Numbered from the stretch's first letter, positions 49,113 to 59,684 are shown. The stretch: DNA of 64,000 nucleotides from Candidatus Choladousia intestinavium (GCA_018712785.1 DVGK01000043.1:1-64000); one strand, 5' to 3'. Notes: generated by a model not told the origin, from the sequence alone. Numbers and translations are program-made.

Positions 49113-49213
49113 ATTAATCCTTATTTTTTTACGCAGTGCTGTATCTGTTTGGACAGAATCTAGCAGCCAAAAGCTTATACAAAACAGGTCAAATAGATAC
49201 AGTAATCTGCGCA

Positions 49214-49906
49214 TCAGACTTCAACCGGAACATACCGGTCGATCTCCAGAGAGTCAGCCGTCACTTTGCAGTCAACTGCCAGAATCTGAACGCCCGCTGC
49301 GGCTGCGCGTCTCAAAGCTTCGCCAAACGCGGGGTGCGTTTGATCATTGGGCACTACTTTTTTAATTTCCTTCATTTGAACCACAAACAGCAGGTAAGCT
49401 TCATATCCCATTTTTACAGCATGAACCAGTTCTTCCAGATGACGTACTCCCCGTTCCGTAGGCGCATCCGGAAAGGATGCTGTTCCCCCATTCTCCAGAG
49501 TCACTCCTTTGACTTCCATATAACACCGGCGTCCTCCGTCTTCAATGTAAAAATCCAGACGGGAATCTCCAAAACGAACCTCTCGCTGCACCTTAGCCTC
49601 TGAAGAAAAAAGACTTCCCCGGCGGAGCCATTCTTCCGCCGCCTCATTTGGCGCCTGAGAATCCATGTTAATCAACATTATTCCGCTTTCCGTTTCTTTT
49701 TCCACACTGATCAGATCGAACCGGGTTTTTCTTCCTTTTTTATCCTGACAGGAAAGAAAACATAAAGTTCCTGAAATCAAAAGCTCCCTGCATCTTCCTG
49801 TATTCTTCACATGTACCGTTTCTCTTCTTCCTTCAATCTCTACCTCCGCTACAAAGCGGTTCTGGCGCCGGATAAATTTCCCGCTGCAAATATTTTCATA
49901 CTTCAT
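49214..49906 (-). CDS. sfsA: SfsA family DNA/RNA nuclease (sugar fermentation stimulation protein)
   Basis: RRQNRFVAEVEIEGRRETVHVKNTGRCRELL; YMEVKGVTLENGGTASFPDAPTERGVRHLEEL. Confidence 0.94.
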   Translation of the reverse strand: MKYENICSGKFIRRQNRFVAEVEIEGRRETVHVKNTGRCRELLISGTLCFLSCQDKKGRKTRFDLISVEKETESGIMLINMDSQAPNEAAEEWLRRGSLFSSEAKVQREVRFGDSRLDFYIEDGGRRCYMEVKGVTLENGGTASFPDAPTERGVRHLEELVHAVKMGYEAYLLFVVQMKEIKKVVPNDQTHPAFGEALRRAAAAGVQILAVDCKVTADSLEIDRYVPVEV

Positions 49907-49931
49907 TCTTTCTCCAATGTCCTTCTTCGTT

Positions 49932-51155
49932 TTAAATTTTTTCATCCACAAATTCGAAAGCGTCCTGCATCACTAAGGCCGCCGCCCCCATAGCTCCCAG
50001 ATTTCGTCCGAATTCTGAGGCAACGATTTCCAGATTTGCGCTGTTTTCCTCTATTGTGTCCTGCCTAACAATTTCCCTCACCTGATCCAGCAGGAGATCC
50101 CCGATCTCAGCCAGCTCACCGAACAAAACAATTTTTTTAGGCGCGAAAATATTCACCAGCATTCCGATGGCATCTCCCATAAATCCTCCAATCTGCTTAA
50201 GCAGCTTCAGAGAATCCTCATGCCCGCGCCGTACGGATTCCACAAATACAGACATTGTAATCAAGTCCGGATCCCCTCCGGTCATTTCCTGAATCTCCTT
50301 AAATCTCCCTACATAGATTCCATCTATAATTTTATTGACGACAGCCACGTCTGATATCTCAGAGTTCAGACATCCGTAGCGGCCGCAGGAGCAGAGACGG
50401 CTTCCCCCTTTAATTTTTACATGTCCAAGCTCGCCGGAGTATCCGTACGTACTGCTTACCGGCTGATTATTAATAATCGGAATCAATCTGGCTCCGGAAC
50501 GGATGGATATAAACAGCATATCCTCGCACTTTCCATGGTAAACCAGCCACTTATACGCATAAATCATTACATTTATATTGTTATCCATGTAACAGGGAAT
50601 ATTAAATTCATCTTCAATGATCTTTTTTATGGGAATATTTTTCCAATCCTCGATATGATCATAGAATACCGCAACCCCTGTCTTTTTATTGCTGTACCCG
50701 GGAACTCCCAAACCAATTCCGATCACTTTTTCTTTAGATAATTCTAAATAATCCAGCGTTTTTCTGATTATGCTTTTTACCAGTCCTATAACATCCTTTG
50801 CCCTTTTATGCTGGCCGCTGATTTTTTCATCCCCGCTGAAAACCAGCTTCCCCGTAAAATCAAGTACCACGCACCATACCCGGTACCGGTTAAATTCCAC
50901 TCCCACAAAATATCCCCACTGAGCATTGAGCCTGAGCCACACAGGCTTTCTTCCTATTCTTACATCATTGCACTGTTCCTCATAAATCTGATTCTTACTG
51001 ATCATTTCGTCTATAGCATTTAATACGGTTGTCATACTATAGGCAGTGATTTTCTTAATGTCATTTCTGGAAACATTTTCATTAAGGCGAATAATACTTA
51101 ACATTTTATTCTTTTGATACTGTTTTCTGCTTTCCAATATAGATTCACTGCTCAT
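49932..51155 (-). CDS. ROK family transcriptional regulator (NagC/XylR type)
   Basis: N-terminal wHTH (MLSIIRLNENVSRNDIKKITAYSMTTVLNAIDEM) and a ROK domain with CSCGRYGCLNSE. Confidence 0.9.
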   Translation of the reverse strand: MSSESILESRKQYQKNKMLSIIRLNENVSRNDIKKITAYSMTTVLNAIDEMISKNQIYEEQCNDVRIGRKPVWLRLNAQWGYFVGVEFNRYRVWCVVLDFTGKLVFSGDEKISGQHKRAKDVIGLVKSIIRKTLDYLELSKEKVIGIGLGVPGYSNKKTGVAVFYDHIEDWKNIPIKKIIEDEFNIPCYMDNNINVMIYAYKWLVYHGKCEDMLFISIRSGARLIPIINNQPVSSTYGYSGELGHVKIKGGSRLCSCGRYGCLNSEISDVAVVNKIIDGIYVGRFKEIQEMTGGDPDLITMSVFVESVRRGHEDSLKLLKQIGGFMGDAIGMLVNIFAPKKIVLFGELAEIGDLLLDQVREIVRQDTIEENSANLEIVASEFGRNLGAMGAAALVMQDAFEFVDEKI

Positions 51156-51402
51156 ATCTCGTCCTCCGTCAGGCAATAGCTTTCTCCTAAAATACTTTTA
51201 GTATATCAGAAACATTCCAGTATTGTAAATTTTTTTCAAAAGAACCGCCGCAATACTACAAAGCGGCAATATACCTTATCGCGGCGTGTGCCCCCCGCCC
51301 GAAGGGCCCTTCCTATAGAAAAAAAGAGCCGACACATCAGGCCGTCGATCAATCATCACACCTGTGCAGCAGCTCCCTTTTAAAATATTTTTTTATTTTC
51401 AA

Positions 51403-52893
51403 TTAAATCTGCAGGTTTTTTCCTTTTTCCATGATCCCTTTATACTTTTCATAGAGTTCCTGCCATTTCTGTCTTTCTTCCGGTTCATATGCTTTCATAG
51501 CAAAAGAATATGCCGACAGCTCTCTCATCTCCTCCACAGAAGCGACTTCTCCTGTCCCATACAGCTGAGTCAGAAGATTTCCGTACAAAGTAGCATAGGG
51601 CATTCCTGCCAGAACCGCGCTTCCGAAGGCGTTGCTGATCAGCTGCATCAGAAGCTCATTTCTGGTACCGCCGCTGATCACATTGATCTCCCTGAAATTT
51701 AACCCAGCCTCACCGAAGGCCGCGCCGTAATATCTGGTTTTCAATGCAATGCTTTCGTAAATGCTTCGGATGAATTCCCCATCTTCCGACAGTTCACGCT
51801 GTCCTGTCTTTTTAAAATACAAGTTCATCTTTTCGCAGAAATCGCCGCCTGCATCTACAAACAGATCCGCCTCAACATCAAACCAGGGAACCTGCTCTTT
51901 GACCTCCCTGGCCATACAGATCATCTCTTCATGGGTAAGGGTCTGACCCTGTTCTTTTTTTGTCCGCATGTATTCATTAATATGCCAGCAGGCAGAGAAA
52001 TCACGGTAAACGATTTTCCTGCGGCTGATACCGCCGGTATTTTTCAGTCCTTTTCTATACGCAGTATCGTTTACAAATACCTGTTCCCGTTCCACACCCA
52101 TATTAATGTTGGTCCCCACGCTAATATACAGCTTTTCCGGTCCAAAACCAGGGATCGCCGCTACTGCCGAAGCCGTATCATGCCCTACTGCGGCAATCAG
52201 TTTCGTCTGTCGGCTTCCGGTTTCCACTTTTACCCGGTCCGACAGAATTCCTTTTACCGTCCCCGGATCAATAATTTTCGTATAAATCCTGTCCGGAATG
52301 GAAAAGCGGGCAGCAACCTCCCTGCTCCATTCCTCCTGCGTCGTCTCCATCAGACAGGATGTACCGGCAATTGTCATCTCCGAAGTCTTTTCCCCTGTAA
52401 GAAAATACCCCAGAAGATCCGGCAAAAGCAGCATAGTATCTGCATTCTGCAGAATCGGATTCTGTTCTGTAACGTACGAATACAGCTGCGGAAGAGTATA
52501 CGTACGGTTGCACTGACATCCGGTCAGAAAGAAAAGCTCCTTTCTGTCCATTACCCGTTCCATATCCTGCAGAACCGCAGAAGTTCTCTGGTCCCGGTAA
52601 TGGTAGACCGGTTCCAGAAGTCTCCCCTGCCTGTCAAGCAGTCCATAGCTGGCGCCCCATGTGTCTATTCCCAGCGTATCAGGGTCTCCATATTTTCCCG
52701 TAAAATAAGCCAGGCCATCCACAATGGAATGATACAGCGCAAATAAATCCCAGTATAGAGCCGTTCCGATATCCACAGGGCGATTCGGAAAATCCCTATA
52801 CTCCTCCACAGACAGCTTCCTGCCGTCATATACCCCCAGCGCCATCTTGCCGCTGCTGGCGCCTATATCGACTGCCGCCGTCTTTTTCCCCAT
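51403..52893 (-). CDS. FGGY family kinase, rhamnulokinase-like
   Basis: MGKKTAAVDIGASSGKMALGVYDG; LGIDTWGASYGLLD; VYHYRDQRTSAV, RhaB-like layout. Confidence 0.85.
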   Translation of the reverse strand: MGKKTAAVDIGASSGKMALGVYDGRKLSVEEYRDFPNRPVDIGTALYWDLFALYHSIVDGLAYFTGKYGDPDTLGIDTWGASYGLLDRQGRLLEPVYHYRDQRTSAVLQDMERVMDRKELFFLTGCQCNRTYTLPQLYSYVTEQNPILQNADTMLLLPDLLGYFLTGEKTSEMTIAGTSCLMETTQEEWSREVAARFSIPDRIYTKIIDPGTVKGILSDRVKVETGSRQTKLIAAVGHDTASAVAAIPGFGPEKLYISVGTNINMGVEREQVFVNDTAYRKGLKNTGGISRRKIVYRDFSACWHINEYMRTKKEQGQTLTHEEMICMAREVKEQVPWFDVEADLFVDAGGDFCEKMNLYFKKTGQRELSEDGEFIRSIYESIALKTRYYGAAFGEAGLNFREINVISGGTRNELLMQLISNAFGSAVLAGMPYATLYGNLLTQLYGTGEVASVEEMRELSAYSFAMKAYEPEERQKWQELYEKYKGIMEKGKNLQI

Positions 52894-52894
52894 A

Positions 52895-53599
52895 TCAGTC
52901 ACCTTTAATTCTTCTCTTTTCCCTGTTTTCCTTATAAATCTCAAAGAAACGATCGACCTCATCTCTTCCAAGAGATTTTTCTTTTCCGATGATATATTTT
53001 GTAATCAAAATCTGCTCGGCAAGGGCCTCGCACGCTTCTACCACATTCATGGCATCTTCCACCGTTTTGCCTACGGCAAGACTTCCATGATTTCCCAGAA
53101 GGACGATCCTGTACCCTTCTGCCAGATACGGCTCCGCCATAGTCAGAATATATTTGGTTCCCGGAGCTCCATATGGCACACATGGAATTCTGTGGAAATT
53201 CCCCATCATCTCCGGAAAGGCTTCCGTCTCAATATCCAATCCCGCCATAGAAAAAGCCGTCAGAATCTTGGAATGACTATGTACCACACCGGCTACGTCC
53301 CACCCGTTTTCTTCGCAGATGTCATAAGCCATTGTATGCATAATAATTTCAGACGTTTCTTTCATTCCCCAGATTCTTTTTCCATTTTCATCTACAACCG
53401 CAATTTTTTCAGGAGTCAGTATTCCTTTATTTTGTCCGGTAGGGGTAATATAAATTTTTCCATCCTTTTTGGTTGAAATATTGCCTGCAAAGGAATTTAC
53501 AAGTCCCTTTTCATCCATTCTTTTGGCTACAAACAGTACTTCATGAATCGCTTCTTCTGAAATTCCCAGCTCAAGCATTTTTTCTTTCATATTGTCCAT
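52895..53599 (-). CDS. Class II aldolase/adducin family protein (fuculose/rhamnulose-1-phosphate aldolase-like)
   Basis: NSFAGNISTKKDGKIYITPTGQNKG; ETSEIIMHTMAYD; VVHSHSKILTAFS; LLGNHGSLAVGKT zinc ligands. Confidence 0.88.
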   Translation of the reverse strand: MDNMKEKMLELGISEEAIHEVLFVAKRMDEKGLVNSFAGNISTKKDGKIYITPTGQNKGILTPEKIAVVDENGKRIWGMKETSEIIMHTMAYDICEENGWDVAGVVHSHSKILTAFSMAGLDIETEAFPEMMGNFHRIPCVPYGAPGTKYILTMAEPYLAEGYRIVLLGNHGSLAVGKTVEDAMNVVEACEALAEQILITKYIIGKEKSLGRDEVDRFFEIYKENREKRRIKGD

Positions 53600-53644
53600 A
53601 TTAATCTGCCCTCTCTTTTCTTAAAGTTTTCTAAGAATTAATTA

Positions 53645-54538
53645 TCATGTCTTCTCAGCTCCGGCTGTCAGACCCTCAATCAGCTGCTTCTGACAGAAAA
53701 TATACAGGATGATAACCGGAATGACACTGATTACAACCATGGGGAAAATCTGTTCTATATTAAATAAAAAAGCAGACAGATTGTTCTGAAGTACCACCGT
53801 GGCTGTCCTCTGATCTCCGCTGAGGAAAATCAGGGGCATATAAAAGTCGTTATAGATTGTCAGTCCTGAAGTTAAGGCCACCGTTCCGAAGATCGGTTTT
53901 GACAGAGGCATCATGATTCTGGCAAATATTGTAAATTCATTTGCACCGTCAATTTTGGCGCTCTCTGCCAGCGATTCCGGAAGCTTCGCAAAAAAACGCA
54001 TAAACAGGAAAGAGGCCAGCGATAAGTTTCCAATATAGATCAGAATAAGCCCCCAGGGTGTATTCACAAGATGCATGGCATTGATCACTCTGAAGTTAAT
54101 CAATACACCCAGCTGTATCGGAAACATCATTCCCAGCAGTATAAATGTCTGCAGAAAGCCTTTCCCTTTAAATTCATATCTGGCATACCCGTATGCCAGC
54201 ATAGAAGACACAATCAAGAGTCCTACAATCGACACTCCTGTAATGAAAATACTGTTCCCCATGGCCCGCAGGAAATTACTTTCCGTAAGCACTTCTATAT
54301 AATGACTGAAATCCAAAGATTTTGGCAGAGAGAAAATGTCCGTTACAATTTCCGTACCACTTTTAAAAGAGGAAATAAGCGTTATATATAGAAGAAGGAC
54401 AATAATCGAACTGTACATCAGGCACAGGATTGTCACCAGCCAGCTTTTATGCTTCAGCTTCTTTTTTAATCCTAATTTCTTTTTCATATCCATCACCCTT
54501 CTGCTTATATCAACCTCATCCATGAGATTTTTATTCAT
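53645..54538 (-). CDS. Carbohydrate ABC transporter permease (MalG type)
   Basis: EAA-loop motif ESLAESAKIDGANEFTIFARIMMPLSKPIFGTVAL. Confidence 0.92.
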   Translation of the reverse strand: MNKNLMDEVDISRRVMDMKKKLGLKKKLKHKSWLVTILCLMYSSIIVLLLYITLISSFKSGTEIVTDIFSLPKSLDFSHYIEVLTESNFLRAMGNSIFITGVSIVGLLIVSSMLAYGYARYEFKGKGFLQTFILLGMMFPIQLGVLINFRVINAMHLVNTPWGLILIYIGNLSLASFLFMRFFAKLPESLAESAKIDGANEFTIFARIMMPLSKPIFGTVALTSGLTIYNDFYMPLIFLSGDQRTATVVLQNNLSAFLFNIEQIFPMVVISVIPVIILYIFCQKQLIEGLTAGAEKT

Positions 54539-55547
54539 TCCATACTTTAATTTTCCCTAAAGCAAAATTCATCAGGGAGGTGAAAATCAGAATAAACACA
54601 AAGGTTACTGTCCCGATTGTCGCCGCATAGCCGAGATCAATATTCAGGCTGCTGGCTGAGCCGCTGCCGAAGGCCGTCCTGTAAAAATACATATTTACAA
54701 AATCAAGAGTACCGTCCGCGCCGCCAAAAGTTCCCGCCAGCATATAGGGAAGGTCAAAAAGCGTAATACCCCAGATAATATCAAGCACCAGCACATTCGT
54801 CATACCCGGCCCGATATCCGGAAGAATCACATATAAAAACTGTTTGAATCTTCCTGCCCCGTCAATCATTGAGGCTTCTATGGTTTCGTGTGAAACCCCT
54901 TTCATGCTGGAAAGAATAATCAGCATACCGATAACCGCGCTGGACCAGATCGCCAGTCCTACAAGAATCGGAAAAGCCATGTTGGAATCTGCCAGCCATC
55001 CCGGAACCGCAGTTCTGGGAACACCCAGAGCAATCAGAACTTTATTTACAATTCCAAAGCTGGCATTAAAAAATATGGTGGCAAAGAATGCGATAACAGC
55101 CGTACTCAGGACATACGGCAGGAAAAACATGGCCTGAAAGAATTTGTGCCACCGGATTTTGGAATACAGCAAATAAGCAGTTCCCACCTGGATTGGCACA
55201 ACAATAAAGTACTCACATAAAATAAATTTAATATTATTTCCAAATGCGTTCCAATATGTGGAGGCGTTCTCCGGATTCATAAACAATTTCGTAAAATTGT
55301 CAAGCCCCACAAAAGAGATCTCTCCCACTCCATTCCAGGAGGCAAAGCTGAGGAAGAAATTCGCAATCAGCGGTACAATCATAAATGCACAATAAAAAAT
55401 CAGCCCCGGGAGCATAAACCATATATATGGTCTGTGTTTTTTCTTTTTCTTAACTGCTTTTTCCATATAATCCCTCATTTCCATGCTGATTTTATTTCCC
55501 GGGGAAGCACAGGTGTCCTGTCCTTCCCCAAGAGTAATGTCAGACAT
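54531..55547 (-). CDS. Sugar ABC transporter permease (MalF type)
   Basis: HETIEASMIDGAGRFKQFLYVILPDIGPGMTNVL EAA-like loop; six TM segments. Confidence 0.92.
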   Translation of the reverse strand: MSDITLGEGQDTCASPGNKISMEMRDYMEKAVKKKKKHRPYIWFMLPGLIFYCAFMIVPLIANFFLSFASWNGVGEISFVGLDNFTKLFMNPENASTYWNAFGNNIKFILCEYFIVVPIQVGTAYLLYSKIRWHKFFQAMFFLPYVLSTAVIAFFATIFFNASFGIVNKVLIALGVPRTAVPGWLADSNMAFPILVGLAIWSSAVIGMLIILSSMKGVSHETIEASMIDGAGRFKQFLYVILPDIGPGMTNVLVLDIIWGITLFDLPYMLAGTFGGADGTLDFVNMYFYRTAFGSGSASSLNIDLGYAATIGTVTFVFILIFTSLMNFALGKIKVWNE

Positions 55548-55571
55548 TGTCTGCCGGATCTCACTTCATTT

Positions 55572-56885
55572 TTAACCTACATTTGCCTGTACGTTGTCAC
55601 AGAATTCCTGAGCATCCAGAGAGCCGCTGAATACACTCATAATATTGGCCTGGAAATAATCCTCAGCAGCTGTGCCGTACTGGAATACTTTCTCCTCGTT
55701 AGAAGCAATCAGAGTATCTGCCTCACCGATTTCTGTTGCAATCGGATCATCAGAAGGTGTTTCCTCCAGTGAAGGAATGGATGCGTTAGAATTAATATAA
55801 GTCTGCTGTCCTTCAGCCGTAGCCATCCACTGTACGAACATAATAGCCGCTTCAAGATTTTCAGAATTCGGATTGATGCTGTAGCCGCCGTTTGCAGTAA
55901 TACATGCATAGATCTGTCCATCCGCGTCATTCGCCAGTTTGAATACGTCAAAATTCAGATTCTCATTCGCTTCCCGGATCGTTGACAGAAGCCAGGAACC
56001 GCAGATGATCATTCCTGTGCTGCCGGTAGCGAATTCCATGCAGGCCGCGTTCGCATCGTTAGCGGTAGAACTGATGGAGAAATATCCTTTCTGGTTCCAT
56101 TCAGCCAGTTTCTGAAGGGCTGCTACGTTTACTTCTTCATTGAATTCAGCAGTTCCTTCTCCCAGTCTTGTAAAGAAGTCCGGGCCGCCCTCCTGCGTGC
56201 ATACCAGGAAATCCCACACGTGCATTACAGACGCCCAGTCTGTTCCCGCCAGAGTCAGAGGTACGATACCGTCCTCCAGCATCTGATCACAGAGAGCTTC
56301 AAATTCGGCAACTGTAGTTGGAACTTCATAACCATTTTCCTCAAAAATATCTGTATTATAATATACGGTTCTGGTATCAATACTTGAGGTAGGCACGGCA
56401 TAGAGAGTATCATCTACATAGCAGATGTTGCTTACCATAGTAGGCTCTCCGTCCGGCTCAAACAGAGACATATCTACCACATCCGTCAAATCCATGGCAT
56501 TACCGGCATCTACCATAGATTCCAGGGTTGAATTTTTAGTTCCCAGCGTCCAGTAAACATCTGGTCCGTTTCCAGACTGGAAAGCCGTGGAAAGAGCTGT
56601 ATAATATGTGCCCTCAGCCTGTGACTCATAGCTGAAATCGATGTTCGGATATCTTTCCTGCAGCACATCAATATAGGCTTCCGCGCATACGCCTCTCTCA
56701 GAGGTCCCCTCCCAGATTACCAGCGATCCGCTGAGAGATTCATCCACTTCCGCCTCTGCTGCCGCTTCCGTTGCTGCCTCCGTTGCCGCCTCTGTCTCCT
56801 CCGCAGCAGCCGGAAGGATTGTCCCTGCCACCATCAGCCCGGACATTGCAGTTGCCAGTAAAGCTCTCGTCCATCTTTTTTTCAT
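55572..56885 (-). CDS. Sugar ABC transporter extracellular solute-binding protein (family 1)
   Basis: Signal peptide; LVIWEGTSERGVCAEAYIDVLQERYPNIDFSYES; gene context. Confidence 0.9.
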   Translation of the reverse strand: MKKRWTRALLATAMSGLMVAGTILPAAAEETEAATEAATEAAAEAEVDESLSGSLVIWEGTSERGVCAEAYIDVLQERYPNIDFSYESQAEGTYYTALSTAFQSGNGPDVYWTLGTKNSTLESMVDAGNAMDLTDVVDMSLFEPDGEPTMVSNICYVDDTLYAVPTSSIDTRTVYYNTDIFEENGYEVPTTVAEFEALCDQMLEDGIVPLTLAGTDWASVMHVWDFLVCTQEGGPDFFTRLGEGTAEFNEEVNVAALQKLAEWNQKGYFSISSTANDANAACMEFATGSTGMIICGSWLLSTIREANENLNFDVFKLANDADGQIYACITANGGYSINPNSENLEAAIMFVQWMATAEGQQTYINSNASIPSLEETPSDDPIATEIGEADTLIASNEEKVFQYGTAAEDYFQANIMSVFSGSLDAQEFCDNVQANVG

Positions 56886-57014
56886 TGTGTTTTCCTCCTT
56901 TTCTATTGCATTTCACGGATTTCTCCGCATTGTCACGTTGGTGATCTATTTCTTCCTCCATTTGCGCCTGCCATTGCAGCGCATGAATGGAGACCCCAAC
57001 CATGTTAAAAGTCA

Positions 57015-57572
57015 CTACTCATAGTTTCTGTGACGTTTTTCCATTTCCGCATCCGAAAGCTTCAGCCGTTCCTTCAGCTCCTGAGAGATGATATCAAAAA
57101 GAAGAACCGCCGCCTGCTCATACAGATTTCCCATAATCTGGCCGCTCTGCACAAGATCTCCCTTGGCCCTCCAGGCCATTGCCGGAAGCCTGCAGATCAC
57201 ATCCGAGATCTTCCCTATATCGCTGTGCGGATCCGCTGTCACTGTCACGACTGTCGCTCCGGCCTCCTTAGCCTTCTCTGCCAGGTAGACCACATGACTG
57301 TAAAATCCCGGCCCGCATGAGACAAAAAATACATCTCCCGGTCCAATTCCCGGCGCGGTATCTTCCATGGCCCAGTGGGCATCCAAACCGAGATGCATCA
57401 GACGCATAACAAAAAATTTTAACCCAAGCCCCTCTCTCCCGGCTCCGTAACAGACAATTTTCTTTGCCGAAAGAACCGCGTCCATCAAAGGCATTATATC
57501 CGCGTCATTCATTTTCTCGAAAACGTTTTTTAATTCTTCAAGCTCCTGATCCGCTCTTGCCCGCAGTCCCAT
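57015..57572 (-). CDS. SIS-domain sugar isomerase (6-phospho-3-hexuloisomerase-like)
   Basis: KIVCYGAGREGLGLKFFVMRLMHLGLDAHWAMEDTAPGIGPGDVFFVSCGPG; 185 aa HxlB-like layout. Confidence 0.82.
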   Translation of the reverse strand: MGLRARADQELEELKNVFEKMNDADIMPLMDAVLSAKKIVCYGAGREGLGLKFFVMRLMHLGLDAHWAMEDTAPGIGPGDVFFVSCGPGFYSHVVYLAEKAKEAGATVVTVTADPHSDIGKISDVICRLPAMAWRAKGDLVQSGQIMGNLYEQAAVLLFDIISQELKERLKLSDAEMEKRHRNYE

Positions 57573-57636
57573 GCGCCCCTCCTTTATTTCTTTTTCACAT
57601 AAATTCAGTCCTCATTTTTTCTTTTTCGATGTAATT

Positions 57637-57665
57637 ATCCTATAATAATAACGCATTTTTGTCAA
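57637..57665 (-). promoter_or_regulatory. Putative promoter of the SIS/ABC/aldolase/kinase cluster
   Basis: Minus strand TTGACA - 17 bp - TAGGAT; imperfect palindrome ATACATTTTCGTGTAT just upstream. Confidence 0.45.
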
Positions 57666-57928
57666 TATCCAAATACATTTTCGTGTATATTGCATAGTTT
57701 ATCCGTTCTGTTTTTGTTGTAAATTCCCTATTTAAATCGTTTTCGTTTTTAGTGCTGGTCACTTCTCTCTCATGGAACACAGAAACCTATTTTGCCGCAG
57801 TGCCTGATCAGAGTCTGTACAGCTCTTTTATAAAACCATAGGAAAGACACTCCACGAGTTTTCTATGGTCATGAACAAAAAAAGCCGGACACGCGCCCAG
57901 CTTTTTCATTTTCAATCTCTTTTTTAAT

Positions 57929-59482
57929 TTATGCCTCTCCGTTTGCCACTACCGGTGTCGGCCGTCTCTGGTCGAAAACCTCCGAAGCGTTAAACATAGA
58001 ATCCAGCACAGTGGTTCCGCCCTGCGTTGCCTTATAAAGCAAATACCCGTCAAGATCAATTCTCCCCTGACGCACATATTGATCGGTTATCTGCACCCAG
58101 CATGGAACCGAGCTGTCTACATTGCAGTAAAAATTATAGCCGTTCTCTTTAAAGTACCGGTATTTTTCATTATCGTCGCTGTAGCCTTCCCAGCTTCCGA
58201 TGTCATTTCCATGGGCGAAAATAATCGTATCCACAGGCCCCACAATGTTTTGCACTGTGTTTACCCATTTCTCATTATCCCTGCGGAGCTCATCTACCGT
58301 TTTATTCGTGACGCTCAGATGTCCCCAGGTATGGCTGGCAAACTCCCATCCTTCTGCTTTTAAAGCTTCCGCGATCTTCTTTGCCTCAGCCACATCTGCA
58401 TCCCAGTCAAATTCAGGATGCTCCTGCAGCCACTTAGCCTGGTCTTCCATCAGATTCTGCTTATCTCTGTAGTCCACATCGGTCCGGTAACCAAACACTC
58501 CGTTATAGCCCGTCAGAGCGATCATGCCTCTGGCTCCCTTATAGGCTCCGTCCGGATGCTCTTCCAGGAAAGTGTTCAGTCTGGGAACCACGTCAAAATC
58601 CCCCACTTCCTCTGTTCCGTCCGGTTTTACATAATGGCATTTTACCTTCCCGTTCTCATCCAAAACCAGTTTGTCCGGATAGCTGGCCGCCTCGTAGGAG
58701 TGATAATAGCTCAAATCGTCCACCGAGAGAACCACCGGCTTCTTGTCCGGAGGAAGCATCAGATTCGTATTCGGAGAGAAATGCACGGTTCCGTCCGCAT
58801 CCCTGGTTTCCGTCACCAAATCTCTCAGACGCACAAATACGTATCCGTTATCGTACATCTGCTGGGTAATTTTATCGAATTCCTCTACCGTCGTCATCCA
58901 GGCATTCATTCCATCCACCTGGCTCTGTCCCAGCACAGACACATTAAATGCCGCATCCGTGTTGTTAATCAGGGAATGATAGAAAATATGAGGAACCGTA
59001 GTCACATCCACCGCCACACAGGATGCCTTTTTCGTTTCATAATCCGTAATAGCCTGTGTTACTGCCGTGTTGGTCTCGTAATCCGGCACCGTCTTCAAAA
59101 GCTCAATAGCTCCGTCATAGTCATACCCTGCCGCCATAAGGCCAGCCTGTTCCAGAAGATTCTCCGACGAAGCTCCCGCCGTTTCCGTTTCGGAGGCCGA
59201 AGCAGCCTGTGTCTGAGCAGTCGTCTCCCGCTGGGCTGTTGTCTCCGTCGCAGAGATGACCGTTCCCGTATTTTCTTCTCGACCTGCGTCGCCTTCGGAA
59301 ATCCCCATCCGCTTCTGGATCGTCCGCGTGACAAGAAGAGCCGCCCCAACCACAAGCACCAGGGACACTGCCAGGCAGACGCCTCTCATTATCATTACCT
59401 TCTGTTTTCTTTTTCTTCTTTTCAGATATCTTTCTCTTTCAGATCCTTCCCGCCTTCTGTTCGTTCCTGTACTCACACTCAT
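57929..59482 (-). CDS. Polysaccharide deacetylase (NodB-like) family membrane-anchored protein
   Basis: TM anchor; VVLSVDDLSYY and WEFASHTWGHLSVTNKTVDEL motifs. Confidence 0.8.
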   Translation of the reverse strand: MSVSTGTNRRREGSERERYLKRRKRKQKVMIMRGVCLAVSLVLVVGAALLVTRTIQKRMGISEGDAGREENTGTVISATETTAQRETTAQTQAASASETETAGASSENLLEQAGLMAAGYDYDGAIELLKTVPDYETNTAVTQAITDYETKKASCVAVDVTTVPHIFYHSLINNTDAAFNVSVLGQSQVDGMNAWMTTVEEFDKITQQMYDNGYVFVRLRDLVTETRDADGTVHFSPNTNLMLPPDKKPVVLSVDDLSYYHSYEAASYPDKLVLDENGKVKCHYVKPDGTEEVGDFDVVPRLNTFLEEHPDGAYKGARGMIALTGYNGVFGYRTDVDYRDKQNLMEDQAKWLQEHPEFDWDADVAEAKKIAEALKAEGWEFASHTWGHLSVTNKTVDELRRDNEKWVNTVQNIVGPVDTIIFAHGNDIGSWEGYSDDNEKYRYFKENGYNFYCNVDSSVPCWVQITDQYVRQGRIDLDGYLLYKATQGGTTVLDSMFNASEVFDQRRPTPVVANGEA

Positions 59483-59523
59483 TTGTACTTTCCCCTTTTT
59501 AATTTTATTCCTGCGAGCAACGA

Positions 59524-59658
59524 GCCAAGCGAACATGCTCGCATGTCCATTTGGCGACTGCCGCGAGGGTCAAAAACCCCGCAGCTCTGCTGCGCTGCAA
59601 GTTTGATGCCCCATAGCTTGCTGCGGGATTTTTGACTCAGGGCTCTTTTTCAGAGCCC
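59524..59658. repeat. Intergenic palindromic element with three stem-loops
   Basis: ACATGC/GCATGT within GCCAA/TTGGC; about 19-bp near-perfect arms GAGGGTCAAAAACCCCGCAGC/GCTGCGGGATTTTTGACTC; GGGCTCT/AGAGCCC. Confidence 0.8.
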
Positions 59659-59684
59659 CGACACAAAACTGCAAATGTTCATTT

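Noticed and set aside
58418-59635. 405-aa plus-strand ORF opposite the deacetylase gene
   Set aside because: Antisense shadow; extends into the palindromic element and has no domain.
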